A stretch of DNA of 64,000 nucleotides, from assembly GCA_028285345.1 (NCBI GenBank), contig JANQPT010000044.1, positions 372,001-436,000 on the forward strand. Direction: 5' to 3'. Origin of the DNA: Planctomycetales bacterium (GTDB lineage Bacteria; Planctomycetota; Planctomycetia; Planctomycetales; Planctomycetaceae). Position 1 is the stretch's first letter; each line of letters begins with the position of its first letter. Below the pieces are notes generated by a model. It was not told the DNA's origin. It saw nothing but the letters and a program-made list of their open reading frames with translations, and ran no database searches. The position numbers and the translations under genes are program-made. Shown here piece by piece: positions 25,002-34,476 of the stretch.

Positions 25002-25072
25002 CAACATTGCGTTTAGAACGATACGAGATTCCTTTCCCAATCATGTGAAGAATTGAACCTACAAGTTTTCTG

Positions 25073-26479
25073 ATGACTCAGCTTCCGAATATAGATCCCA
25101 ACGACTCAGCAGTTTCCTCCGAGGAGGCAGGATTCTCGAAGGGAAATTACGCCTTCGTCACCCTAGGCTGCCCCAAAAACCTCATCGACAGCGAACGCAT
25201 GCTCGGCTCGCTCTCGCTGGACAGCTATTCCCTCGTCTCCCAACCGGAGGGAACCGACTTTGTCATCGTGAATACGTGCGGATTTATCGAATCCGCCCGC
25301 GAAGAGTCGAAAGGGGTCATTCGCGAGATGCTCGATCTCAAGCGCCGCGGCGGCACTCGGGGTGTGATCGTGGCGGGATGCCTGCCGGAGCGGCTCGGCG
25401 GCAGCCTGCTTGACGAAATGCCGGAGATCGACCACGTGGTCGGCGTGTTCGGCCGCGAGGAGATCACCCGCGTCGCCGACCGGTTGCTTGGCGGGGCCAA
25501 TGAACAGCGGCAGTTGTTCCGCCCCGCTCCCATTCGCGCACTCGATGACCGCGAACGGCTGCGTCTGACACCGTCACACTACGCGTACCTCAAGATTTCC
25601 GAAGGCTGCGACCGGACTTGCACGTTCTGCGCGATTCCCAAAATGCGCGGAAAACACGCCACCAAACCGATGGAGTTGGTGATCGCCGAAGCAGAGGAAT
25701 TGGCCGCGGACGGCGTCCGCGAACTGAACATCGTCGCCCAGGATACGACTTATTACGGGATGGACCTCTACGGAGAAGTCCGGCTGGCCGAATTGTTGCG
25801 GCAGTTGGAACAGGTCGAGGGCATCGACTGGCTGCGGTTGATGTACCTGTACCCCATCAATTTCACCGACGAATTGATCGAGACGATCGCCGGGTCGCAG
25901 AAAATCATTCCCTATCTCGACATGCCGCTGCAGCACATTAACGATACGATGCTCAAACGCATGCAGCGGCGGGTGAACAAGGCCGACAGTGTCGCGCTCG
26001 TCGAACGGTTGCGGGAACGAATTCCAAATCTCGTGCTGCGAACGACCTTCGTGGTCGGGTTTCCCGGTGAGACCGACGCTCAGTTCGAGGAATTGCGGCA
26101 ATTCGTCGTCGACGCGCGTTTCGAGCGGATGGGCGTGTTTACCTATTCGCTCGAGCCGGGCACGCCGGCGGAAAAACTGCCCGGCCATCTTCCCGAGTCG
26201 GTGAAACAGGCACGGCAAGATGAACTGATGACCGTCCAGCAGCAAATCGCCTTCGAGTTCGGGGATTCGCTGGTTGGATACGAATTGGACGTGCTGGTTG
26301 ATGCCCAACTGGATGACGACCAATGGCTCGGCCGCATCTACGCGGATGCTCCGGAGATTGACGGCAGCGTTTACATCACCGGGAGCGGGTTCTCAACCGG
26401 TGAGATGGTCCCGGTGGAACTGACCGGCCGCCAGGATTACGACCTGATTGGAATCGCGTCCGATCCCGAAGCGGACTGA
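25073..26479 (+). CDS. rimO: Ribosomal protein S12 methylthiotransferase RimO
   Basis: 468 residues. Radical-SAM enzyme that adds a methylthio group to Asp of ribosomal protein S12. The N-terminal 4Fe-4S domain has FVTLGCPKNLIDSERMLG and VNTCGFIESAREES. The radical SAM CxxxCxxC is in EGCDRTCTFCAIPKMRGKH near residues 178-186. Further MTTase segments are LDMPLQHIND and LRTTFVVGFPGETDAQFEEL. The C-terminal TRAM domain recognises substrate. The RimO rather than MiaB assignment rests on GCPKNLIDSE and IPKMRGKH; length fits RimO. Confidence 0.96.
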   Translation: MTQLPNIDPNDSAVSSEEAGFSKGNYAFVTLGCPKNLIDSERMLGSLSLDSYSLVSQPEGTDFVIVNTCGFIESAREESKGVIREMLDLKRRGGTRGVIVAGCLPERLGGSLLDEMPEIDHVVGVFGREEITRVADRLLGGANEQRQLFRPAPIRALDDRERLRLTPSHYAYLKISEGCDRTCTFCAIPKMRGKHATKPMELVIAEAEELAADGVRELNIVAQDTTYYGMDLYGEVRLAELLRQLEQVEGIDWLRLMYLYPINFTDELIETIAGSQKIIPYLDMPLQHINDTMLKRMQRRVNKADSVALVERLRERIPNLVLRTTFVVGFPGETDAQFEELRQFVVDARFERMGVFTYSLEPGTPAEKLPGHLPESVKQARQDELMTVQQQIAFEFGDSLVGYELDVLVDAQLDDDQWLGRIYADAPEIDGSVYITGSGFSTGEMVPVELTGRQDYDLIGIASDPEAD

Positions 26480-26582
26480 GTTTAGTCCGAATACAAGTCT
26501 TCGTCGGAACGCTCCGAATTGACGAAGGGTGGCTGAGGTCGAATCAAAATTGGCGGGCACTTCTTAGAAGGACTTCCCAATC

Positions 26583-26993
26583 ATGACCGAGACACAGATC
26601 AAGCAAATCGAGAAAACCTTCAATTGTAGGCTGCCGGCCATCTACAAGCGGTTGTTGACGGTGATGCCGAAGCCTCTGAAACATCTGATGTCGCTCGAAC
26701 GCCCGGGGCACCGTGCAATATTCACTGATAAAGACTTGATCATCAAGACGAATAAGTCACTCAGAAATGCAGAGAGCCTTTCTTGGCCCGAGAAATACTT
26801 CATTATTGGTGGCGACTGCGGAGGAAACCTTCTTTGCTTGAATCTGGTCAGTAAGAGATCATGCGTGTACTTCTGGTGGCACGAGACTGACGAATTCTTT
26901 CTGCATGCGAAAGACATTCCAGCTTTCATACGAAGAATCTATCGCATGGAAGCGGACGGTGTTATCGATTGGCTTGAGCTGAGCACGCTATAA
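26583..26993 (+). CDS. SMI1/KNR4 (SUKH)-family protein
   Basis: 136 residues. The SUKH fold appears as an N-terminal helix with LPAIYKRLLTVMPKP, then YFIIGGDCGGNLLCLNLVSKRSCVYFWWHE and a C-terminal helix (IPAFIRRIYRMEADG). SUKH proteins often act as immunity proteins against toxins in contact-dependent competition, but many are orphan. No recognisable toxin or secretion gene lies beside it here. Slightly lower-GC than flanking genes to the eye (AT-rich codons), which would fit acquired genes. Confidence 0.82.
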   Translation: MTETQIKQIEKTFNCRLPAIYKRLLTVMPKPLKHLMSLERPGHRAIFTDKDLIIKTNKSLRNAESLSWPEKYFIIGGDCGGNLLCLNLVSKRSCVYFWWHETDEFFLHAKDIPAFIRRIYRMEADGVIDWLELSTL

Positions 26994-27047
26994 GGGATCA
27001 CTGAAATCCCCAATCATTGCACCGTTTCCGAAGGCTCTCACCTACGA

Positions 27048-27860
27048 TCACGAAACCGCCAGCACCCGATTCTTCGCCGGAAAGCTGACCGGGTTGGAAT
27101 AGTGGTAGACCCTGCAAACTTCTTCGCCGTCCCGTTCGATGGGAGTCGGCTGTTCGATCACGAAATCGCAAAAGTGCGGCGCGTTGAATACGGCGAACGC
27201 TAACCGCACGCTGTCGACCGGCGGGTCGAACCGCTTGGTCAGATCGGGAAACGCAATCGGCCCGGTGTCGACCTGCCAGATGCTCTTGTCGATGCTGATG
27301 TTCATCGTCTTGATGGGATACTCCATCACGCACCGCAGCCCGGTCTCCTCATTCGCAATCTCAGTCTGCGCGGCCAGCGGTGTGTCGGTCGCGGTGACGT
27401 CGCGAATTTCCTCGAACGTGTTAAGCTCCTTGACCGTTTTTCCATAGTGCAGCCGCAGGATCGGCTCGCCCCACACATCGTTGACCTTGCGAAGCTGACG
27501 ATAGCCGTCCCGGGCGTCGACGTGGCGGCGGAGAATCAGCATGTCTTCGCCGCCGTAGATCGGCATGAAGTCGTAGTTATCTTCGGCCAGGAGGTTGTCC
27601 TTGGCGAACGTACGTTCGCTCTTACAGGAGCCGCACTGATAGATGACCAAGTTCGTGCCGGCGCGGTCGTCGTACAGAATCGTGCGGCTCTCGACCCAAA
27701 ACCGCACGGCATTCATCGTCGACGTATTGCAAATAAACGAGCGTCCGTAATCGAGGCACTGAATTGCGTCGGACTCGGCGGCGGGTGCGGCGCCCAGCAG
27801 ACTCGACGACCCCGCCGCGGCCAAGCCGGCGACGAGAAAATTGCGGCGTGTCGGATTCAT
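27048..27860 (-). CDS. Tat-exported protein of unknown function
   Basis: 270 residues with a twin-arginine signal (NPTRRNFLVAGLAAAGSSS). The mature part has CLDYGRSFICNTSTM, CGSCKSERTFAKD and YHYSNPVSFPAKNRVL and looks beta-rich, with about five cysteines. No family is recognised. It is divergent from pgsA, with 212 bases between starts that may hold both promoters. Tat export suggests folding or a cofactor in the cytoplasm before export, but no binding motif is obvious. Confidence 0.82.
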   Translation of the reverse strand: MNPTRRNFLVAGLAAAGSSSLLGAAPAAESDAIQCLDYGRSFICNTSTMNAVRFWVESRTILYDDRAGTNLVIYQCGSCKSERTFAKDNLLAEDNYDFMPIYGGEDMLILRRHVDARDGYRQLRKVNDVWGEPILRLHYGKTVKELNTFEEIRDVTATDTPLAAQTEIANEETGLRCVMEYPIKTMNISIDKSIWQVDTGPIAFPDLTKRFDPPVDSVRLAFAVFNAPHFCDFVIEQPTPIERDGEEVCRVYHYSNPVSFPAKNRVLAVS

Positions 27861-28072
27861 GGCAAGTTCTCCTGATGTTCGGGTTCAAGTCGTCGGAAAT
27901 CCGCCGGTCCGTCCGCATCGGCCCGCCGGCGGCCGGGAAGCGAAAACTGCCTACAACAGGTCGCAACGATAATGTACACTCGACACCAGCCAGTTCAACA
28001 GACAGCAGCCTGCGGCACCTCGACATTCGACCGGGGTCTGGGAGTTCGATTCGGAGCATCGACGGCGAGCAC

Positions 28073-28711
28073 ATGGAGTCCACCGACCAAAAACGTCAAT
28101 CCGCTTCACCCGCACCGGTCGCCGACGCCGATCGACTGGGTTCCAATTCGCTGAATCTTCCCAATGCGATTACCAGTAGCCGATTGATCTTAGCGCTCGT
28201 CTTGTTCGGGCTGATCGACTACGACGGCTATTGGAAAACCGGGACCATCGTGTTCGTTGTCGCGGTGGCGACCGACGCCTTAGACGGATTCATCGCCCGC
28301 CGTTACGGGATGGTGACCGTGTTGGGGCGAATTCTCGATCCTTTCGTCGACAAGTTCATCATCTGCGGCACGTTTATTTTCCTGCTCGCGAAGCAGGCCG
28401 ACTCCGGTATCAATGCTTGGATGGTGATGGTGGTCATCGGCCGTGAAATGTTTGTCACGAGCCTCCGCGGCTTTTTGGAGCGGGAAGGCAAAGATTTTTC
28501 CGCCGCCTGGAGCGGAAAAATCAAGATGGCCTTGCAGTGCGTCGCGTTGACGTTCAGCCTGTTTTCACTGGCGCCGGAAATCACCGAGTCGCCGTACAGA
28601 GCACAGTTCTGCTTAGTCCGCGACCTGCTGCTGTGGCTGGCGGTCGCCTCCACCATCTGGAGCGGATTGGTCTACATCGTTCGCGCGGTCAAACTGCTGC
28701 GGAGCGAATGA
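28073..28711 (+). CDS. pgsA: CDP-diacylglycerol-glycerol-3-phosphate 3-phosphatidyltransferase
   Basis: 212 residues from ATG 28073 (MESTDQKRQS). CDP-alcohol phosphatidyltransferase motif D-G-x2-A-R-x8-G-x3-D-x3-D is present as DALDGFIARRYGMVTVLGRILDPFVDKF. NLPNAITSSRLILALVLFG opens the first membrane segment as in PgsA. About six membrane spans. It synthesises phosphatidylglycerol phosphate for membrane phospholipids. Earlier in-frame starts at 27764 add a low-complexity segment that I reject. Confidence 0.93.
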   Translation: MESTDQKRQSASPAPVADADRLGSNSLNLPNAITSSRLILALVLFGLIDYDGYWKTGTIVFVVAVATDALDGFIARRYGMVTVLGRILDPFVDKFIICGTFIFLLAKQADSGINAWMVMVVIGREMFVTSLRGFLEREGKDFSAAWSGKIKMALQCVALTFSLFSLAPEITESPYRAQFCLVRDLLLWLAVASTIWSGLVYIVRAVKLLRSE

Positions 28712-28735
28712 AACGATTCCGCCGGCCGGCGTCGA

Positions 28736-30178
28736 TCAATACTTGGAATTCATTTCCCGCATGATTTTTCGAACATAGACCGTGCAGATTCCGGCCACGA
28801 CCGTAAAGAATCCCGCGACATAATAGAACCATTCCGGGAGCCCGGAGCTGATCTCTTCCGCTTCGGAGACTTTTTTATACGCTTCGCCGGCTTCACGGCT
28901 GACGTAACCGTCGCTGTCGTTTTTCGCTTTGTCCAGCTCAATCAGCGAATGCTTTGCTGCGCCGCCCAATTCACCGAGCGCTTGCACACAGGCCAGCCGC
29001 ACGCCGCGATCGGTATCCGAGATGCCGCTTTTGAGCGCATCGATACTCCCCTCTGTGGTCGCGCCCACCTCGCCCAACACCTCTGCGGCGCGGCGCCGAA
29101 CTTCCGGGCGAGGGTCTTTGAGCGCTTCGATCCACAGCTCTCCCGCGCGACCCGATGAGCCGGTGCCGCCGACCGAATACAGATTCCAGCCCAGCAAGAA
29201 AATCATGACCACGAGGCACGCGACAAGTGCCGATAGCAGCCACGAGCCGTATCCCGTGCGCGGCGTGATGTCGCTGTCGTAGGATGACATCGCATCCTGG
29301 ACCGCTCGCGCCGCTTGGGTGTTGCGGACCGCCAGTTCGCGCGTCGTGGCGTCGAGCGACGTGCTTTGAGTCACTTGCTTCAGCGCGCGGGCTACGTCAA
29401 TCGCGCTCTGCGGACGTTTCTTGGCGTCCTTCTGCAGCAAATCCTGAATGAGGCTCTCCAACTTGGGCGGGCAGTCCATTGCATTGGCCGAGACCGGAGG
29501 CGGTGCCTTTTCCAAATGCTTCTGCAGGATCTCCGCCGGCGCGTGCCCCCGAAACGGCGGCCGTCCGGCCAGCATTTCGTACATCACGCAGCCCATCGCG
29601 TAAAGGTCCGTCTGCGGCGAGAGCGGCGGCTTGCCGCGAATCTGCTCCGGGGCCATGTAATGAAATGTGCCCATCGTCTTGCCGTGCTCGGTCAGACGCG
29701 CCTCCGACCGCGCGCGGGCCAGTCCGAAGTCGCTGAGCTTGAGCTTGCCCATATTCGTCAGCAGCAAGTTGCCCGGTTTAATATCGCGGTGAATGAAGCC
29801 GTGGTCGTGGGCGAAATGCAGTGCGGAGCACAGTTGCAAGGAATACTCGATCACCTGTTCCCAAGGCAGCCGGCCCCGTTTCTTGAGGAGTCGCTCCAGC
29901 GAGCCCCCTTCGACCAATTCCATGGCGTAGAAGTGCTGGTCCCCTTCACATTTGCCGCCGAAGCAATAGACGATGTTCGGATGCTTCAGCTTCTTGAGCA
30001 CTTCCAGCTCGCGCTCGAAGCGGGTGACGATCTTTTTATCGCTGGCAATTTCCGGCGGGAGCAGCTTGACCGCGACTTCGCGGTCGTTCTTGACGTACCG
30101 TGCGCGATAGACGACACCCATGCCGCCTTGTCCGATTTTTTCCTTGAGTTCGAACGGCCAGATCCAGCGGTTTTCCAT
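28736..30178 (-). CDS. Membrane Ser/Thr kinase with extracytoplasmic HEAT-like repeats
   Basis: 480 residues. Hanks-type kinase domain 1-270: glycine loop IGQGGMGVVY (15-24), lysine K38, catalytic HRDIKPGN (130-137), DFG (150-152) and MAPEQ (175-179), all intact, so it is expected to be active. Membrane segments lie at about 313-335 and 450-469. Between them residues 345-440 form three HEAT-like helical repeats (DPRPEVRRRAAEVLGEVG, DTDRGVRLACVQALGELG, DSDGYVSREAGEAYKKVS). This would place the repeats outside the cytoplasmic membrane, an arrangement suggesting a sensor. Substrate unknown. Convergent with pgsA (24-base gap). Confidence 0.93.
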   Translation of the reverse strand: MENRWIWPFELKEKIGQGGMGVVYRARYVKNDREVAVKLLPPEIASDKKIVTRFERELEVLKKLKHPNIVYCFGGKCEGDQHFYAMELVEGGSLERLLKKRGRLPWEQVIEYSLQLCSALHFAHDHGFIHRDIKPGNLLLTNMGKLKLSDFGLARARSEARLTEHGKTMGTFHYMAPEQIRGKPPLSPQTDLYAMGCVMYEMLAGRPPFRGHAPAEILQKHLEKAPPPVSANAMDCPPKLESLIQDLLQKDAKKRPQSAIDVARALKQVTQSTSLDATTRELAVRNTQAARAVQDAMSSYDSDITPRTGYGSWLLSALVACLVVMIFLLGWNLYSVGGTGSSGRAGELWIEALKDPRPEVRRRAAEVLGEVGATTEGSIDALKSGISDTDRGVRLACVQALGELGGAAKHSLIELDKAKNDSDGYVSREAGEAYKKVSEAEEISSGLPEWFYYVAGFFTVVAGICTVYVRKIMREMNSKY

Positions 30179-30404
30179 CAGGGCGACTCGTCAGTTTCTT
30201 CGCGCGGTCTCCGATCGACCCAAAGCGTCCGGCTGAGCGCGTCCGGTCACCTCGTGCACTTTCGCTTCGCTTACCGTCAATGGCTCAGGTGCATCGGTAG
30301 AAGTGTTGCGGAACCGAAATTCCCCTCTTTTTAAGTGTAACATGCCCTGGACGATCTGGAAATCAATTTCCGCCGCGATTGTTCCTGGGCGAGGCACCAA
30401 TTGG

Positions 30405-31178
30405 TCACGGAAGTTTGGTCGCGGAAAACCGCAGCCGGACGTAATCGACCGACCAGCGCCCTTCACTATCGCTTAACGAATCTTCGAGAGCGGCTTCGAC
30501 TTCCGTGAAAAACTCCCGCCGTTGCGTCTCCGGGAGCACCTGCAGAAAGCTCTCTGCAAACGTCTCCAACCAGTCAACCAACCGGCCCGGCAGCGGAGTC
30601 AGCCGTGGAATCAGCTCGATCGAAATGACGGAAAACCCTGCGGATTCAAGGATGCTTCGGAACTCATCAACTGACGGAAAATACCACGGAAAGATTTCCG
30701 CTGCGGATATGCCGCGCTGCGCCAGCGACTCCGTCAGCGCCGCGACAACTCGCGAGACGTTGCCCTCGCCGCCGAATTCCCCCACAAATCGACCGCCGGC
30801 CTTAAGCCCTCTCGCGACTCCCGCCAGTACGTCATCAGGGCGCAACATCCAATGCAGCGCCGCGTTGCTGAAGACGGCGTCGAATTCGTCGTCGAACAGC
30901 AATTCATGAGCGTCGATAACATGGGCTTCGATTCCGCGACGGCGGGCGGCCTCGACTTGTGCTTCGCTGGCGTCGATCCCGACCACCCGGCACCCGCACT
31001 CGCTGAGTGCCTGTGTCAGCACGCCGTCGCCGCAGCCGAGATCGAGAATCCGTTCGCCGGCGCGGGGATTCAATAATTCCAGGACCGGCCGCCCCAACTC
31101 CGGGACAAATCCGGCATTGCGCGCGTAACGCTCCGGATCCCAATTCTGTCCGGCCGGACGGGCAGGTTTATTTTTCAA
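30405..31178 (-). CDS. Class I SAM-dependent methyltransferase
   Basis: 257 residues. Motif I is ILDLGCGDGVLTQAL, followed by GIDASEAQVEAARRRGI, DEFDAVFSNAALHWML and GLKAGGRFVGEFGG; the NWDPERYARNAGFVPELG start is typical of the trans-aconitate 2-methyltransferase-like group. The start is a TTG at 31178 that overlaps the preceding gene's stop by 11 bases, so translational coupling is likely. A later start would cut the conserved NWDPERY segment. Substrate unknown. Confidence 0.88.
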   Translation of the reverse strand: MKNKPARPAGQNWDPERYARNAGFVPELGRPVLELLNPRAGERILDLGCGDGVLTQALSECGCRVVGIDASEAQVEAARRRGIEAHVIDAHELLFDDEFDAVFSNAALHWMLRPDDVLAGVARGLKAGGRFVGEFGGEGNVSRVVAALTESLAQRGISAAEIFPWYFPSVDEFRSILESAGFSVISIELIPRLTPLPGRLVDWLETFAESFLQVLPETQRREFFTEVEAALEDSLSDSEGRWSVDYVRLRFSATKLP

Positions 31179-33546
31179 TGACGTAACCGTGATATAGGCC
31201 CATATAGTACGGCAGCAGGAACGCCGCGCCGTCCGCCAAGCGTTTTCCTCCCGCCCCGCCGTCTAACCGAAACGGATTGTGATTCCAGTGCTCAACGTGA
31301 CGTTCGTCGATCGGCAAGCATTTGCCGTTACGCAGGTGCCCCGCGCCGCGCGATCGCCGGATATGCCGGCCCATTGGCACGATGTCGATCCGGTGGCTGT
31401 TTTTGTAATCCCAGTCGACGCGGTCCAGCGGAATTCGCTTCAGCGTGTCCACCGAATCGTCGATAGCGCTTTGAGGCAGCGAGAAAAACCGCCGATACCG
31501 TTCGGGGATTTCATATTTGGCGACAAACATGAAGTTGAACAGCGGATTGCTCTCCGGCTCTTCCCACGTCCAGTAGTCCCGCAGCGAACGCAAGTAGTAG
31601 CGCCGCAGCTGCGGATCTTTTTCGTAGCTGAGCAATGTGTAGTAACACATAAACGCCATCTCATCGTCCGATTGGTTGCCCGATCCGGGGCCGTTTTGTT
31701 TCTTGGGAAACAGCGCGTTCGCCGCATATCCGTGTTGTTCGACCAAATAGTCGTACGCTTTGCGATACTTCTCATCGCCCCCGCTAATATGCTCGGCGAC
31801 CTTCAAATACGAGAGAATGCTCAGCGAATTCAATCCGCGGCCCATTGACTGTTGATGGTTTAACGTTTGCGGATCGAAGAAGGCCCAACGGGTCGGTTTG
31901 CGGTCGTGATCGACCATGCGAAACTCGTTTTCGATCAAGTGGTCGGTCATCGGCAATACGATATTGCGGACGCGTTGTTTCTCCTCGTCGGTTTCCGCAA
32001 CCAGGTCGTAATAAACGGCGTTGAAGAAATAATGTCCGTCCAGCTCGTCGCTGCTGGTGTCGCACTTCCAATACCACTTGTCGTCTTTGCTCTTCGGCCA
32101 GCGGGGCGTGATGACCTTCCAAAACGGATCGCGCTGTTGACGCTCACGGTCCTTCTCCGGCGTGTAATGCGTCTCGTTGGGATTGCCGCCGGAGACCGGC
32201 AAAATCGTCCGCGCCACGAAGCCCTTGGGCGGCGGATGCGAACTGTCGCGGGTCACGACGGTGAGAAATCGCAGCGCCTCAAAGGCATCCTTGGCCCGCT
32301 GTTTGGCTTTGGGGTCTTTTGTCGCGGCGTACGCAAAGCATTCGCCGGCACCGTACATCGACGTCCACAAGCCGTCGTTGTCACTATCGCGGTTCCGGGC
32401 GGTACTCTTGTCGCCCGGTCTCTCCAGTACGGCAAAGTCGACGTAGCCGTAGGGGGTTCTTCGATTGTACTTGTCGATTTCCTCTTCGAAGTACGCCGCC
32501 TTCTCAGCGAGCGTCATCGGCCGCCGTTCAATGACACCTGTTCCGGCGGTCGTCGCAAACCAGGCGTCTCCTTTCGCCGTGACGGCGATGTCGCGAATCT
32601 CATCGTCCGGCACCCATCGCAACCCTTGCCGATACGACCAGTTCTTGCTGTCGAAGCGAATCGCGCCGATCTTTGTGCCGAACCAAATCACTCCCTCTTC
32701 GCCGGCTTTGGCGGTGGTAAAATCGTTGTACGGCAGTCCGTCCTCGCCGGTGTAGAGCGTCCAGGTCTCTCCGTCCAGCATGCCGACTCCCTGCGGACTG
32801 GCAAACCAAAGCCGATCCTGCGCGTCAAACGCGACTCCCCGCACATCATGCGGCGCCCAACTACGGCTTCCGCTCCGCGGCAACAGGCGTTGCCAAGAGT
32901 TGCTCTTGTCGCGGAGAAACAATCCGTCGTGGGCCGCGACCGCGATTCGCCCGTCCTTCGCCGCAGCCGCTTGCCGAATCTCCTTGTTGTCGGCCAGTTG
33001 TTTTCCCAAAGAGTCGTCACGCAAGAATTTGCCGTCCTTCAATTCAAACAGCCCGATCTTGCTGCCCACGAGGATCTTGTCGCCACCCGATAACGACAGG
33101 ATCCCCTCGTCCTGCAGCGCGGATTTGGGGATCGCGGCAATTCTCGTCGCGGACGATCCGTCAATTTCGAACAACGCTCCGTCGGCGATTGCGATCACGT
33201 TTTTTCCGTGCGTCGCGACTCGACTAACCGGTCCGTTGAGACCGGAGGTTGTCCCCCATTGCCCGTTTTCCAGACGCGCCAACCCGGCCGCCGTTGCCGC
33301 ATAGACGGCTCCGTTTTCGGTAACGGCAATTGACGTCACATTGCTGTCAGGCAGTCCCTGCTCGGTGGAGTACAGCGTGCGGACCTCGGCGGGATACGTT
33401 CCGACTTCAACGCCTTGCAGCGGTTTTGGCTCGGGACGCCGACCGCGACGGTCGCGTCGCTGCGCTTGCAGTGGGCCGCATTCGCATACCAGACAGAGCA
33501 GGGTGATCGCCAAAATGGCCCACCGGATGGAAACACGTCCGATCAT
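31168..33546 (-). CDS. Exported beta-propeller / helical-toroid protein
   Basis: 792 residues from ATG 33546, a better signal-peptide start than the TTG at 33567. The signal is MIGRVSIRWAILAITLLCLVC. Residues about 40-370 contain repeats of the Reg_prop type (GLPDSNVTSIAVTENGAVYAAT, GLPYNDFTTAKAGEEGVIWFGT, AVTAKGDAWFATT) forming a propeller as in two-component regulator sensors. The remainder is an all-helical part (GECFAYAATKDPKAKQRAKDAFEAL, MTDHLIENEFRMVDHD) resembling an alpha/alpha toroid of glycoside-hydrolase type. No kinase or transmembrane segment follows. Function unknown; periplasmic carbohydrate-related role is conjecture. Confidence 0.86.
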   Translation of the reverse strand: MIGRVSIRWAILAITLLCLVCECGPLQAQRRDRRGRRPEPKPLQGVEVGTYPAEVRTLYSTEQGLPDSNVTSIAVTENGAVYAATAAGLARLENGQWGTTSGLNGPVSRVATHGKNVIAIADGALFEIDGSSATRIAAIPKSALQDEGILSLSGGDKILVGSKIGLFELKDGKFLRDDSLGKQLADNKEIRQAAAAKDGRIAVAAHDGLFLRDKSNSWQRLLPRSGSRSWAPHDVRGVAFDAQDRLWFASPQGVGMLDGETWTLYTGEDGLPYNDFTTAKAGEEGVIWFGTKIGAIRFDSKNWSYRQGLRWVPDDEIRDIAVTAKGDAWFATTAGTGVIERRPMTLAEKAAYFEEEIDKYNRRTPYGYVDFAVLERPGDKSTARNRDSDNDGLWTSMYGAGECFAYAATKDPKAKQRAKDAFEALRFLTVVTRDSSHPPPKGFVARTILPVSGGNPNETHYTPEKDRERQQRDPFWKVITPRWPKSKDDKWYWKCDTSSDELDGHYFFNAVYYDLVAETDEEKQRVRNIVLPMTDHLIENEFRMVDHDRKPTRWAFFDPQTLNHQQSMGRGLNSLSILSYLKVAEHISGGDEKYRKAYDYLVEQHGYAANALFPKKQNGPGSGNQSDDEMAFMCYYTLLSYEKDPQLRRYYLRSLRDYWTWEEPESNPLFNFMFVAKYEIPERYRRFFSLPQSAIDDSVDTLKRIPLDRVDWDYKNSHRIDIVPMGRHIRRSRGAGHLRNGKCLPIDERHVEHWNHNPFRLDGGAGGKRLADGAAFLLPYYMGLYHGYVIEK

Positions 33547-33612
33547 ATCTTCACTCCGACAATTCAAAGAGTAGCCAGGGAGACTCGCCGAGAGCTGGCT
33601 TGCAGCACGACA

Positions 33613-34320
33613 TCACTGTTTCGGTTTCTCGACTTTGGTCCCGTAGACAAGCACTTCGTCGAAATTTCCCGAATCGTCGAATGAGCCAATGCCGATTTCG
33701 CCCCAAGTGAACGTCTTGTCGATCGCGCTCATGACGCAATATTCCATGTCGTCAAAATAGATTTTGATCACCCCGGTTTCCACGTTCCGCACGACGCGGG
33801 CGTGATGCCAGTCGTCATCCCAGTTTGTACCTTTCGTGCGGGTGAAGGAGATCTTCTTGCGGTCCGCGCCGTTGACGATGAAGATGTTGTTGGCATGTGC
33901 GTCTTCTTTTTTGCCCAGATGCACATAGTACAGATGTGCGGGGTCTTGATAGCCGAAAAACAGGCACAAGTCGCGGTGGCCGTACACTCGGCCCGTCGAC
34001 TGCAGTTTCACGTCCAGCACAAAGTCACTGACAGTCAGGTCTTTGATCATTGAACGATTGTAGGGCGAACGGTGCGGCGTCGTGACTTTGATGTTCTTGT
34101 GCTGGCTGTAGACGTGGTTGTCCCCTTGATGAGTCACCTTCCAGCCCTCCGGCGAAACCGGCTGCCAATTCTTTGCGTCGCCCGATTCAAAATCGTCGCT
34201 GAACACCAGCGGCAATCCGAGCAATTCCTTGGCCGGCTTCGACTTTTCAGCCGCGGCCGCCAATCCGAAAGTCGCACTCAACGTTATCAACAGAACCAGA
34301 CTTCTGGGTGCCTTATGCAT
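33613..34320 (-). CDS. Exported concanavalin-like (jelly-roll) domain protein
   Basis: 235 residues. Signal peptide (RSLVLLITLSATFGLAAAAE), then a beta-sandwich: LVFSDDFESGDAKNWQP, VYSQHKNIKVTTPHRSP, DFVLDVKLQSTGRVYGHRDLCLFFGY and DDDWHHARVVRNVETGVIKIYFDDMEY, the order of DUF1080/LamG-like sandwiches. The catalytic residues of glycosidases are not evident. Same strand as, and just upstream of, the propeller-toroid gene (66 bases), suggesting a common transcript. Ligand unknown. Confidence 0.86.
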   Translation of the reverse strand: MHKAPRSLVLLITLSATFGLAAAAEKSKPAKELLGLPLVFSDDFESGDAKNWQPVSPEGWKVTHQGDNHVYSQHKNIKVTTPHRSPYNRSMIKDLTVSDFVLDVKLQSTGRVYGHRDLCLFFGYQDPAHLYYVHLGKKEDAHANNIFIVNGADRKKISFTRTKGTNWDDDWHHARVVRNVETGVIKIYFDDMEYCVMSAIDKTFTWGEIGIGSFDDSGNFDEVLVYGTKVEKPKQ

Positions 34321-34476
34321 GTTGTCATTCCTTATCTGTTCTACAGTTGCGTTTGGGCGGGATTTGCACTTTCACGGCCCACCGACCATCATTGAACACT
34401 GTCCGGCTCCCCGGCACAAGGCGCGCAATTGCAGCTCACGGATCAAATCTCACGATCGGCTTCAGAGGACGGCAAC

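Noticed and set aside
24135..26993. A complete toxin-immunity module
   Set aside because: Only immunity-type or orphan small proteins are seen; no toxin, Rhs, CDI or type VI component is encoded here.
29315..30334. 339-codon frame on the plus strand
   Set aside because: Antisense to the Ser/Thr kinase gene; translation is Arg/Ala-rich without any motif.
31867..33093. 408-codon frame on the plus strand
   Set aside because: It lies wholly antisense to the propeller/toroid gene, whose frame has a signal peptide and recognisable repeats; the antisense translation has no domain pattern.
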